A stretch of DNA of 64,000 bases from the NCBI GenBank assembly GCA_013285825.1, contig JABDGV010000001.1:1-64000 (forward strand). Direction: 5' to 3'. Below, piece by piece: positions 53,661 through 61,732 of this stretch. The position numbers were made by a program, and so were the translations under genes. Under the pieces are notes generated by a model. It did no database searches. It was given only the letters and a program-made list of their open reading frames with translations, and was not told the origin of the DNA. The number at the start of each line of letters is the position of its first letter. The first letter of the stretch is position 1. Source of the stretch: Bacteroidota bacterium. GTDB lineage: Bacteria; Chlamydiota; Chlamydiia; Chlamydiales; FEN-1388.

Positions 53661-54632
53661 ATGTTACAACGATCGCCCTGTCCCTATCTTTTTTTGGCAC
53701 CTATGGAAGGGGTTGGCGACCGCCCCTTCCGTAAAGCCATGGCTTACATAGGCGGCTTTGATGAAGCTGTCACCGAATTCATCCGTGTACCCAAAAATGC
53801 CCATGTACAAAGTTTAGCTCGTGTCTACAACTCTTCTGAGCTCCACCCGCTTCCCCTTGCAGCACAACTGATGGGCTCTGAAACAGAGCTCATGGTTGAG
53901 ATGGCCCGAGAAATCGAGTCTCGAGGTGCTCCTCGTATAGATCTGAATTGTGGATGCCCTTCCAATACGGTGACGGGACGAGGAGCCGGTTCCAGCCTTC
54001 TCAAAGAGCCAAAACTCTTAAATGAAATCGCAACCGCTATGGTCAAGGCAGTTAACGTACCTGTTACCGTTAAAATGCGTACCGGCTATGAAGACACATC
54101 GCTCTTTAAAGAAAACCTCTTAGCAGCACAAGAGAGTGGCATTCGCTTTATTACGATTCATCCAAGAACCAAGGTGGATGGATATGGCCCTCCGGCTAAA
54201 TGGGAATATATTGCAGAAGCAAAAGCGCTTTTAAAGATTCCTGTCGTCGGCAATGGCGATATCTTGAATGTATCGGATGCTGTACGAATGCTCTCAATGA
54301 CTGGTTGCGATGCCCTGATGATAGGACGAGGAGCCGTCACAAACCCTTTCATCTTTCACCAGATACGAGCTTATTTTGAAGGCAAAGAGTACACTCCCAG
54401 ATTTGAAGCAATTGTTCGTTTTTTTGATATTTTTACCAAAGAGATGGGTAGTGAGATCTCCATACGAGGAAAAATCGGCAAATTGAAACAGCTCTTCAGC
54501 TTTTTATTTCGTGGCAGTGACGATTTGTTGAAGGTGCGCTCTGTTGTATTGACATCCCATGCCAATGATCCAGACCTGTTCTTGCAAAATGCTTTGCGGC
54601 TATTGAGCTCTCGATTTAACTACTCATCGTAA
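53661..54632 (+). CDS. dus: tRNA-dihydrouridine synthase, DusC-like
   Basis: 323 residues. FLAPMEGVGDRPFRKA (FMN site), EAVTEFIRVPK, DLNCGCPSNTVTGRGAGSSLL (catalytic Cys in the GCPS loop), VTVKMRTGY and GCDALMIGRGAVTNPF are all typical of bacterial Dus. The APMEGV and LNCGCPS-x-TV-x-G patterns are closest to DusC (U16), though the exact target uridine cannot be fixed. The enzyme reduces uridine in the tRNA D-loop with NADPH/FMN. ATG at 53661, eight bases after the preceding gene, so probably co-transcribed. Confidence 0.93.
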   Translation: MLQRSPCPYLFLAPMEGVGDRPFRKAMAYIGGFDEAVTEFIRVPKNAHVQSLARVYNSSELHPLPLAAQLMGSETELMVEMAREIESRGAPRIDLNCGCPSNTVTGRGAGSSLLKEPKLLNEIATAMVKAVNVPVTVKMRTGYEDTSLFKENLLAAQESGIRFITIHPRTKVDGYGPPAKWEYIAEAKALLKIPVVGNGDILNVSDAVRMLSMTGCDALMIGRGAVTNPFIFHQIRAYFEGKEYTPRFEAIVRFFDIFTKEMGSEISIRGKIGKLKQLFSFLFRGSDDLLKVRSVVLTSHANDPDLFLQNALRLLSSRFNYSS

Positions 54633-54643
54633 GAAAGAGTATT

Positions 54644-55078
54644 CTAGCTCTGTTTCTCTACAAGCTTAAGGCAGACAATTCCTGGCTCTAATCTGGCATT
54701 CTTCCCTGATTTTTCTTCCTGTTCAAGCTTCACTCTCGCAGATGAAACAGCCGATAATGGATCTTTAAAAAAGAGCCCATCATGTACGCCATCTAAAACA
54801 GCTTCTCTCACATTCTTCAAATCATCATTAATTACGTGAACAGGAATCATACACACTTCATGACCCTCTTTTGTCACGGTAATTATGTGCTGGCGATCTT
54901 TAGACAAAGAAACAGTAGTTGGAGTGTTGCCCTGAAACGTACCATCTGCATAGACAGCCGCTCCGACAGGATCAGAAGAAACCGAAATAGACTGTGACTC
55001 AACTTTTAACTTTGATGAACAGGCAGTAAAAATAAAAACTGTGAAACTAACAGACAATAAATTGAAGTATCTATACAT
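54644..55078 (-). CDS. PEGA domain lipoprotein
   Basis: 144 residues. A lipoprotein signal peptide ends in the lipobox FTACSS. A PEGA domain follows (VSSDPVGAAVYADGTFQGNTP, a fold-stabilising beta sandwich), with ...DRQHIITVTKEGH. The remaining about 60 residues are polar. Predicted to be anchored in the outer or inner membrane facing the periplasm. It is convergent with the Dus gene, and upstream is the exported glycosyltransferase group in the same direction, 55 bases away. Confidence 0.87.
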   Translation of the reverse strand: MYRYFNLLSVSFTVFIFTACSSKLKVESQSISVSSDPVGAAVYADGTFQGNTPTTVSLSKDRQHIITVTKEGHEVCMIPVHVINDDLKNVREAVLDGVHDGLFFKDPLSAVSSARVKLEQEEKSGKNARLEPGIVCLKLVEKQS

Positions 55079-55133
55079 AAATTAACTACATTTAATTACA
55101 GTTATTTTAAATGTACTACAATTTTAAAAACAA

Positions 55134-56114
55134 CTAGAAAGGCCATTCTTTAGAAGTGAACAGCTCTAACCGCTTTGAAGCGATATGAAGGTTGTTGATC
55201 TTAAACTTCTTCGTGCCATAAGAAGCATAAGGAACTCTTCTCCCCTTTTCATCCGGTATCCACTCATAGATGAAAAATGAGGGATCAAAAAGATCTTTCA
55301 TGATATACCCTGGAGGATAGTCCGCCTTGGCAGGATCCAATCCATCGAAATAGACGCCAATGGCTGCCCCGTCAAAGATTGATCCAAATTTCTCTATGTG
55401 TTTGGCGTGCCTCAGCTTCTTTTTCAATAAGCTATTTTCAAAGCTCTTGGGGGTATTTTCGTAGAGATAGCTCTCCATTATCATGGGAAGGCAATCGATA
55501 TTCTCTTTATGCTCTTTCCAAAACTGGGCAATCACATGCATGTCTGTTAACCCTTTGGTACACTTTTGCACAAAGTACTGGGCTAGTTTTTGCAACGCTT
55601 TGCCGTTGGCAACAAAAAAGAATCCAGGAATACATCTAAAATCCGTTTCAAATGTCGTCGCAATAGTTGGGTAATTTTCATAAAATATAGGAGCAAATTC
55701 CCCCACATCTACATAGAGAAGCACATCATTTTCGATATGGAATACATTTTCTGCCCCAAAAGCTGCCATATAGTCGTACAGATAGAGAAATCTCTCGGTC
55801 CCATACCGCCAAAAGCCATTGAGATATTGATCGTTCAGCTTCGTTCTCTTTAAAAACTCTTCATGCTCTTTAGTCAAAGGCAAAGACTCGCATGTGACTA
55901 AGGTAATGTTAGAGAAAGATGAAAAATCTGTGAGGGCATTTTCATTTGCTACGAGGATGATAGGGCATTCTGGATTAAACAGCCGAGCTTGGTCCAAGGC
56001 TATCTCGACATGGCGCGGAAGAGTCTTGCCGATATGAACGAAAACAATACTATAGGGAAATTCGCCCAATAGAAAACTTGGAACCCACAACAAAAATAGC
56101 CACATCCATCTCAT
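55134..56114 (-). CDS. Exported glycosyltransferase-like protein
   Basis: 326 residues. A signal peptide (MRWMWLFLLWVPSFLLG) precedes a GT-A-like fold: SIVFVHIGKTLPRHVEIAL, a helix-strand run ending in NVFHIENDVLLYVDV (END in place of DxD), then FRCIPGFFFVANGKALQKL and FDGAAIGVYFDG. The pattern of an acidic triad after a beta strand, then GFFF and a helix, is typical of GT-A enzymes, but no CAZy family can be assigned from sight. Export is unusual and is shared with the GT25 protein at 18692. It starts two bases after the stop of the repeat protein upstream. Confidence 0.7.
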   Translation of the reverse strand: MRWMWLFLLWVPSFLLGEFPYSIVFVHIGKTLPRHVEIALDQARLFNPECPIILVANENALTDFSSFSNITLVTCESLPLTKEHEEFLKRTKLNDQYLNGFWRYGTERFLYLYDYMAAFGAENVFHIENDVLLYVDVGEFAPIFYENYPTIATTFETDFRCIPGFFFVANGKALQKLAQYFVQKCTKGLTDMHVIAQFWKEHKENIDCLPMIMESYLYENTPKSFENSLLKKKLRHAKHIEKFGSIFDGAAIGVYFDGLDPAKADYPPGYIMKDLFDPSFFIYEWIPDEKGRRVPYASYGTKKFKINNLHIASKRLELFTSKEWPF

Positions 56115-56116
56115 AT

Positions 56117-57715
56117 TTATTTTATTTCTACGTACAGCGGGGGGCTTTCAATCTGATAGGGATTTACGGCCACCAATGAATAAGTATCCCCCTTCTTCCA
56201 ATGGCGGACCTTATATGAACACATTCCTGGAGAGCGAATAGCAATCAATTTCGAATTTTTGTAGAGACGGTATTGCACGACAAAAGGATTGGGGCTTGGA
56301 TACCATGTTAAGGTGTGATTCTGTGCGTTCCCTGAAAAGTAAATGGGGGGTTGAGGTTGCTGCTGAATGGCAAAAATCTGCAAATAAATTGCTGAATTAA
56401 TCGTGCCTACGCTGCCATTGATATTATTTTGCCATAGTACAACAGCATCTCCATTCGCAGTCAGGATAATCCGAGAATTATTGTCGAAATCTGAACTTGG
56501 GGACAATTGACTCAAGAACCCCCACAGAGAAGTTCCAGCTCCTAGAGCTGCTGATTGAATATAGCTATTAGAATTCACAAAAACCGTCCAGGAGGCTACC
56601 ACATTCCCATTTGCATCACCCGAAAAGGAGATATTAGTAGGAATGATTCCATTTAAAAATAATACAGGAAGCAATGTCCAGTTTTTAGTACTAAAAGAAA
56701 ATCGAGCAGAGGCGAGCCCTCCTCGAATATCAGCCCAAACAGCAACGGCGCCTCCATTTGCATCGCCAGCGACAAACGGCGGCGAAGTGGTCGAATCTGC
56801 TGTCGTTGAAAGGATGACCGAATCGGTCAAGGAAGTGCCGTTAAAAGGCAGCGTCGCGGCGTGAACAGTATTATCATTTTCAGTCCAAATAACGATTGCA
56901 TTGCCCGATGAGTCCATGGAGGCATGTTGATAGACAATACTATTGGTGACGATGGAGGGAATCGTCGTCCAGGTATTGTCATTAACATTATAGCTAATCG
57001 CTTGTTTATCATTCGAGGTGGTAGTAAGGGAAACAAGTCCATTGCCATGAGGATCAATTGCTATGGGATTGAGGGAGGTATTAAACTCCACAGCCGCCCC
57101 TAAAATATTGAGCTGTCCTAGCCACAACTGCGTCTCCGAGTCAAAGACATTAGCAAAAACGGTGTAATCATAAGGGTGAGAAGAACTGAGCCAGCTCACA
57201 ATAGCATTGCCGTTGGCAGCAACGGCAATAGAGAGGTTAGAGATCAGCTGCCCCCCAATCCCACTATTGATTATGAGGGGAGTAGACCAGGTGATATGGT
57301 GAAGGGCCAAAGTAGATGCATAAACGTTGAACCCATCGGTCCAAACAGCCGTTGAATTTCCACTGGAATCTATTCCTATGGAATGAGCATAGGGACTTGC
57401 AGGATCTTGCACGTTAGATGAGACTATAGTATTGTTGAGCGCCCAAGCTGGCTGGCCATTAGAAAAAACGCCATCTAGTTTGGCTGCTTGAAGTAAACCG
57501 GTTCCATTAGTGTCAAACCAGGCGGCCACTGTAATACCCGATGCATTGGTAGCAATAGTGGGGTTTGTCGCACTGTAGGGAGAGATGCCCGTGTAGACCA
57601 CTTCCGGAGGTGTACTCCATTGTGCCATTAAGGGAACTCTGCATAAGCCCAATACAATAACAAGAGCTAAAACTGACTTTCTTAACAGCTGTTTTATTAA
57701 ACGGTATGATTCCAT
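56117..57715 (-). CDS. Secreted beta-propeller-like repeat protein
   Basis: 532 residues. A signal peptide (LALVIVLGLCRVPLMAQ) precedes at least seven degenerate repeats of about 50 residues. Each contains a D/N-x-x-G-N-x-x-V-x-W pattern: DSSGNSTAVWTDG, AANGNAIVSWLSS, DSSGNAIVIWTEN, DANGGAVAVWADI, DANGNVVASWTVF, TANGDAVVLWQNN. This suggests a beta-propeller. A C-terminal about 90-residue FN3-like domain ends the protein. Predicted to be extracellular and to bind ligands. It is followed after two bases by an exported glycosyltransferase, which implies a shared operon. Confidence 0.78.
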   Translation of the reverse strand: MESYRLIKQLLRKSVLALVIVLGLCRVPLMAQWSTPPEVVYTGISPYSATNPTIATNASGITVAAWFDTNGTGLLQAAKLDGVFSNGQPAWALNNTIVSSNVQDPASPYAHSIGIDSSGNSTAVWTDGFNVYASTLALHHITWSTPLIINSGIGGQLISNLSIAVAANGNAIVSWLSSSHPYDYTVFANVFDSETQLWLGQLNILGAAVEFNTSLNPIAIDPHGNGLVSLTTTSNDKQAISYNVNDNTWTTIPSIVTNSIVYQHASMDSSGNAIVIWTENDNTVHAATLPFNGTSLTDSVILSTTADSTTSPPFVAGDANGGAVAVWADIRGGLASARFSFSTKNWTLLPVLFLNGIIPTNISFSGDANGNVVASWTVFVNSNSYIQSAALGAGTSLWGFLSQLSPSSDFDNNSRIILTANGDAVVLWQNNINGSVGTINSAIYLQIFAIQQQPQPPIYFSGNAQNHTLTWYPSPNPFVVQYRLYKNSKLIAIRSPGMCSYKVRHWKKGDTYSLVAVNPYQIESPPLYVEIK

Positions 57716-57752
57716 ATATAAATCCCTTTGCGATACAAGTCAGGTTAAAGAA

Positions 57753-58484
57753 ATGATTATATACTGTAAAGAAGCCCTCTTCTCAATTGCTCTCTCCTTT
57801 TCTTCCCTCCTCTCTGCTCAGAATTTCGAGCAGGGTATCGTGACCCTCACCTTTGATGATGGGTATAGCTGCCACTATGAGACTGTGCTTCCCCTTCTCG
57901 AAAAGTATGGAGCATGTGCTACCTTCTATGTCACAAGTTCGCTCTTAAACCAGCCCGGCTACCTTACCTCTCATCAAGTTATTGCACTCTCAAAAAAAGG
58001 GCATGAAATCGCCTCACACTGCTCAACCCATCGCGACCTCAAGAAGCTCTCTTTTAAAGAAGTGGAAGTAGAGCTGCTCGAATCCAAACGAACTCTTGAA
58101 AAACTGATACAAACCCCTGTCCTCAATTTTGCTCCGCCCTTTGGCGCCTTCAATCCAACTGCCATGTATTCAATAAAGAGACACTACCAGTCGAGCCGCA
58201 CCATCATGCCAGGTATGAATGTACGAAATCTGAATCCCTATCTTATTCAAGGATATGTTGTGCGAAACTCCACCTCTCTTAAGGAGCTAGAAGAGTGGAT
58301 TCAGAAAGCCATCACAGATAGGAAATGGCTCGTACTCGTTTATCATTATATTGATGATACTGAAAGCTTAATTAGCGTTAGTAAAAGAACTTTTGAAAAG
58401 CATCTGCAGTTGATCCAAAGACTGAAGATCGCGACTGCTACTATACGCGATGTACTCAAGAGTAGATCTCAAGTGAGCTTATAG
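57753..58484 (+). CDS. Exported polysaccharide deacetylase (CE4-like)
   Basis: 243 residues. A signal peptide (CKEALFSIALSFSSLLSA) precedes a NodB-homology domain: VTLTFDDGYSCHYETVLP (catalytic base and metal Asp), ATFYVTS and IASHCSTHRDL (metal-binding HxxxH). The C-terminal motif LVLVYHYIDD carries the acid His region. CE4 enzymes remove N-acetyl groups from chitin, peptidoglycan or related polymers. The gene is convergent with and overlaps the GNAT gene by six bases. Confidence 0.92.
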   Translation: MIIYCKEALFSIALSFSSLLSAQNFEQGIVTLTFDDGYSCHYETVLPLLEKYGACATFYVTSSLLNQPGYLTSHQVIALSKKGHEIASHCSTHRDLKKLSFKEVEVELLESKRTLEKLIQTPVLNFAPPFGAFNPTAMYSIKRHYQSSRTIMPGMNVRNLNPYLIQGYVVRNSTSLKELEEWIQKAITDRKWLVLVYHYIDDTESLISVSKRTFEKHLQLIQRLKIATATIRDVLKSRSQVSL

Positions 58485-59042
58485 GATCATATTCATTATA
58501 GTAATCATCGTACCGCGAAAAGAACGTTTTTGTAGAACATGTGCCCCTCTATTAGTATACCAAAGCACATTACTCGGATTGGAGGTGTAAAAGTACAATT
58601 CGTGATAATTCAGACTCTTTGCAACTCCTGCTGCAAATTTCAACATTGCATGCCCTAACCCTTGGCACCTTTCTTCTGGGACAACTTGAAGGCTTCCCAT
58701 CCAAAGACTCGTTTCAGGGAAGTCGTTAAACTCTGGCCCAGCCCCCTGCCTATCTTTTAGTGTAATCACTCCGATAGGTTCTTCACCTCTTAAAGTGACG
58801 AATGTAATTGGGATTCGGTCATCGTTTAAACGCATATTGAAAGAAGTAATAAGCTTCTCCAAAGTTAAAGAGGCATCATACGTGTGCCACTCATCATACA
58901 ACCAGTGAGATAAGGTGGGAATCACCTGAGGACAGTTTTTAAGCAGATCTATGCGCAGAGATCTTGGAGAATAGAAATTCTTATTTACTGCATCGAGAGC
59001 TCGATGAATGCTTTCACTATGTACCATAAATGTTAAAACCAT
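58479..59042 (-). CDS. GNAT family N-acetyltransferase
   Basis: 187 residues. Conserved elements are ITFVTLRGEEPIGVITLKD, LWMGSLQVVPEERCQGLGHAML with the ERCQGLG acetyl-CoA loop, and LYFYTSNPSNVLWYTNRGAHVL. This layout matches the Pfam acetyltransf_1 group of unknown substrate. A second ATG at 59027 is possible. It is convergent with the deacetylase gene, with which it shares six bases. Confidence 0.88.
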   Translation of the reverse strand: MVLTFMVHSESIHRALDAVNKNFYSPRSLRIDLLKNCPQVIPTLSHWLYDEWHTYDASLTLEKLITSFNMRLNDDRIPITFVTLRGEEPIGVITLKDRQGAGPEFNDFPETSLWMGSLQVVPEERCQGLGHAMLKFAAGVAKSLNYHELYFYTSNPSNVLWYTNRGAHVLQKRSFRGTMITIMNMIL

Positions 59043-59080
59043 CTTAAAAGTTCTTTCGACATGCTAAAAAACAATATTTT

Positions 59081-60700
59081 CTATTCTTCAAGCGCATGGT
59101 CGGCATACTGTACGTCAGCTGCTCGCAGCTGAGGAAGATTGCATTTAAGCCGAAGAATAAAATCGTCAAAATTCTTATCTGATGCTTGCGTCCAAGCAGT
59201 TTCAGCCAAAGCAATGGCGCGAGGATAGGTCATGTATTCGACATGCCTTTCCGTTTTCATGTACTCTGTCCAGACATTGGCTTGCACGCCATAAATCCAC
59301 TGCGATTCTTCTTGAGTGAGCTCCTCAGGCACAGGTTCATACTGATATACCTTTTTCAGGGGTGTGTACCCGCCTATTGCCAATGGCTCAGTAGATGATT
59401 GGGACTGATAAAAATCCAAGTAGAGATGTTTATACGGTGTCATAATCGCTTTATGATGAAGCCGTGCAGCTTCTATGCCTCCTTTAATGCCTGTCCAAGA
59501 CATGACCGTGGCATTGGGCGCAAGCCCGCCTTCTAAAATCTCATCCCAGCCAATAATGTGGCGACCCTTTGAATTAACAAACTTTTCTATCCGTCGAACA
59601 AAATAGCTTTGCAGCTCCTCTTCACTTTTAAGATGTTCTACCTGAATGCGCTCTTGGCATCTTAAACACTCTTTCCAGCGCGTCTTTGGCGCTTCATCTC
59701 CGCCAATATGGATATAAGATCCTGGAAACAGCTCCATAACTTCTTCGAGAACATCTTCCAGAAATTTGAACGTGTTTTCATTTCCGGCGCAAAAGATATC
59801 ATGAAAAATCCCCCAGCCTGTACCTACTTCATAAGGTCCTCCCGTACAACCCAGTTCCGGATAGGCAGCCAATACAGCTACACTATGGCCAGGAAGTTCA
59901 ATCTCTGGAATGATAGTGATATGCCTTTTGCGGGCATATTCGACCACCTGCCTGATCTCTTCTTGAGTATAGAAACCCCCGTACGGTGTATTATCAAACA
60001 CCTTCGGCAGGCTCTTTAGGTGTCCGATGAGCGTCTCTTTTCTAAATGCCGAGATTTCTTGCAGCTTGGGATGCTTCTTTATCTCAATTCTCCATCCTTG
60101 ATCATCTGTAAGGTGCCAATGGAATCTATTCAGTTTGTAGGAGGCCATTACATCTATATATTTTTTGATAAAGGCTACTGGAAACATGTGCCTGGAAACA
60201 TCAAGATGTAGGCCGCGATAGGCAAACCGAGGATAATCGTGTATGCTGACGCATGGGACTGTCCTGGATTCCTTTTGTATCAACTGTCGAACAGTTTGAA
60301 AGCCCCAAAAGGCTCCCTTAATTGTTGCAGTTTGTATGGTGATCGCTTCTGGCGTAATCGAGAGGTCATAGCCTTCTGGTTCAATGGCTGATTTTTGTTG
60401 AATGACAATATAGAGGCCATTTTCATCTTGAGACTGCTCTGCAGCATCTTTTATCTGCACAGAAGTGTTAATGAAGGCATCTGAAATAAAAGAGGCTAAC
60501 TCTTGGGTTTCTGTGGTGTAGGGCTCAAGCCATATGGTGAGAGAATTTCCAATGGTAAACAAGCCTGGAGCCGGAATGAGGCATACAGGTTTTGGAATAA
60601 CCGGATAGCGCACCTGTTCACATTCAGCTGACAGTTGCAGATGAACGACGAATACAAGACTAAAGAGTGCTGCTCGTAATAACCTGATCTTGATAAGCAT
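59081..60700 (-). CDS. Exported GH20 beta-N-acetylhexosaminidase
   Basis: 539 residues. A signal peptide (LLRAALFSLVFVVHLQLSA) is followed by a GH20b domain (about 30-155) and the GH20 barrel: YRGLHLDVSRHMFPV, FHWHLTDDQGWRIEI, and the catalytic pair D335-E336 in HIGGDEAPKTRW, with substrate-assisted hydrolysis by the acetamido group. Late WTG and NVWTEY motifs are present. The enzyme releases terminal N-acetylhexosamine from chitin oligomers or glycans. Complements the GH3 enzyme at 29506. Confidence 0.94.
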   Translation of the reverse strand: MLIKIRLLRAALFSLVFVVHLQLSAECEQVRYPVIPKPVCLIPAPGLFTIGNSLTIWLEPYTTETQELASFISDAFINTSVQIKDAAEQSQDENGLYIVIQQKSAIEPEGYDLSITPEAITIQTATIKGAFWGFQTVRQLIQKESRTVPCVSIHDYPRFAYRGLHLDVSRHMFPVAFIKKYIDVMASYKLNRFHWHLTDDQGWRIEIKKHPKLQEISAFRKETLIGHLKSLPKVFDNTPYGGFYTQEEIRQVVEYARKRHITIIPEIELPGHSVAVLAAYPELGCTGGPYEVGTGWGIFHDIFCAGNENTFKFLEDVLEEVMELFPGSYIHIGGDEAPKTRWKECLRCQERIQVEHLKSEEELQSYFVRRIEKFVNSKGRHIIGWDEILEGGLAPNATVMSWTGIKGGIEAARLHHKAIMTPYKHLYLDFYQSQSSTEPLAIGGYTPLKKVYQYEPVPEELTQEESQWIYGVQANVWTEYMKTERHVEYMTYPRAIALAETAWTQASDKNFDDFILRLKCNLPQLRAADVQYADHALEE

Positions 60701-60728
60701 GTTGCGTACTTTCCTTAGTCAATAGTTT

Positions 60729-61289
60729 CTACTTCTTTTTCTGAGCCACATAAAATTGGAGTTGATCATTAGGCAGAGACCTGTTTTTTATACTCAGCCC
60801 TTTTTGTATCATCGTCTCTGAATCCACCCACTGTTCGGTTATGCCGGTAAGAACTAAGTAGCCGTCTGATTCTATCATGTCGACAAGCTCATCAAAAACT
60901 TTTAAAGCACTTTTCTTCTCTAAAACAGCTTGTGTGAGTGCACCAATCCCAAGCACAATTTTAAAAGTTCTATTGACGCGAGTAGTTAAATTTCCCTCTG
61001 TTACATCGCATAAAATCAATTCTACTTTTTTACTCTTGATAAATGGCTGCAATGTATTTTGAGCCTTTTCAATACTCACTTTGTTATTATCAAGAAGAAC
61101 ATACTCTTTAACTTTATCGCCCATCTCATTGAGAATCCCGCCAGCCAGTTCTCCATCTCCCCCACACACCTCCAGTATGGATGAGCTCTCCTTCCCCAAC
61201 AAATGATACATATACTTCTTCACAAGAGGATAAAGCACTTGTATATATATACGTTCGACCAGCTCGGATTGGTTTTCCAAGAGTCCCAA
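60729..61289 (-). CDS. Class I SAM-dependent methyltransferase
   Basis: 186 residues. Motif I is SSILEVCGGDGELAGGI, followed by motif II VLLDNNKVSIEKA and a motif IV-like FKIVLGIGALTQAV. The substrate is unknown. No ATG precedes residue 27, so the start is TTG at 61289; this makes a 70-base overlap with the next gene upstream. An ATG at 61211 would remove the overlap but cut an N-terminal helix (LVERIYIQVLYPLVKKYMYH) that looks like part of the fold. Confidence 0.75.
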   Translation of the reverse strand: MGLLENQSELVERIYIQVLYPLVKKYMYHLLGKESSSILEVCGGDGELAGGILNEMGDKVKEYVLLDNNKVSIEKAQNTLQPFIKSKKVELILCDVTEGNLTTRVNRTFKIVLGIGALTQAVLEKKSALKVFDELVDMIESDGYLVLTGITEQWVDSETMIQKGLSIKNRSLPNDQLQFYVAQKKK

Positions 61290-61636
61290 AAATCTTTCTT
61301 CATCGGAGTTATAAGTTCTCGAGAAACAGTTTCAGACTCATTTCCATTCAGACGCAATGTGGGACCAACACCTTCGAAAAGCCACTTACTAATACGTTCG
61401 ACACCATCATAATTTAGGAGATATGACTTTTGATTGATTACGAGATGAACTAATCCACCTATGATCTTTTGAATCCTTATTTCACATAGGTCATTAGAAT
61501 CCTTTATCCAGACGCGATATTCATAAAACCATATCTCTGAAATCTTCTGATTTACTGTAGCCGAATATTTGTCTGCAGTTTCTCGAACAAAATCAATGGC
61601 CTTAGCAGACTTTGCCTTCAGTTCTGTTTCATTCAT
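61220..61636 (-). CDS. Hypothetical protein
   Basis: 138 residues from ATG 61636 (an ATG 81 bases further upstream gives 165 residues). Lys/Glu-rich helices at the N-terminus (ELKAKSAKAIDFVRETADK) precede a beta-rich core (EIWFYEYRVWIKD, CEIRIQKIIGGLVHLVIN). No family recognised. The last about 23 codons overlap the methyltransferase gene in another frame and read SNVYIYKCFILL, not strongly protein-like, so the true end could be earlier or the frame disturbed. Confidence 0.55.
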   Translation of the reverse strand: MNETELKAKSAKAIDFVRETADKYSATVNQKISEIWFYEYRVWIKDSNDLCEIRIQKIIGGLVHLVINQKSYLLNYDGVERISKWLFEGVGPTLRLNGNESETVSRELITPMKKDFWDSWKTNPSWSNVYIYKCFILL

Positions 61637-61732
61637 TTTGTTCTCTTTATAGAGGTACAATTGGTCTTTATTAATCAATATGGACATATAAAAATTATGT
61701 TTTAATTTCGCTGCCAAGTGTGGTAAATCTTA

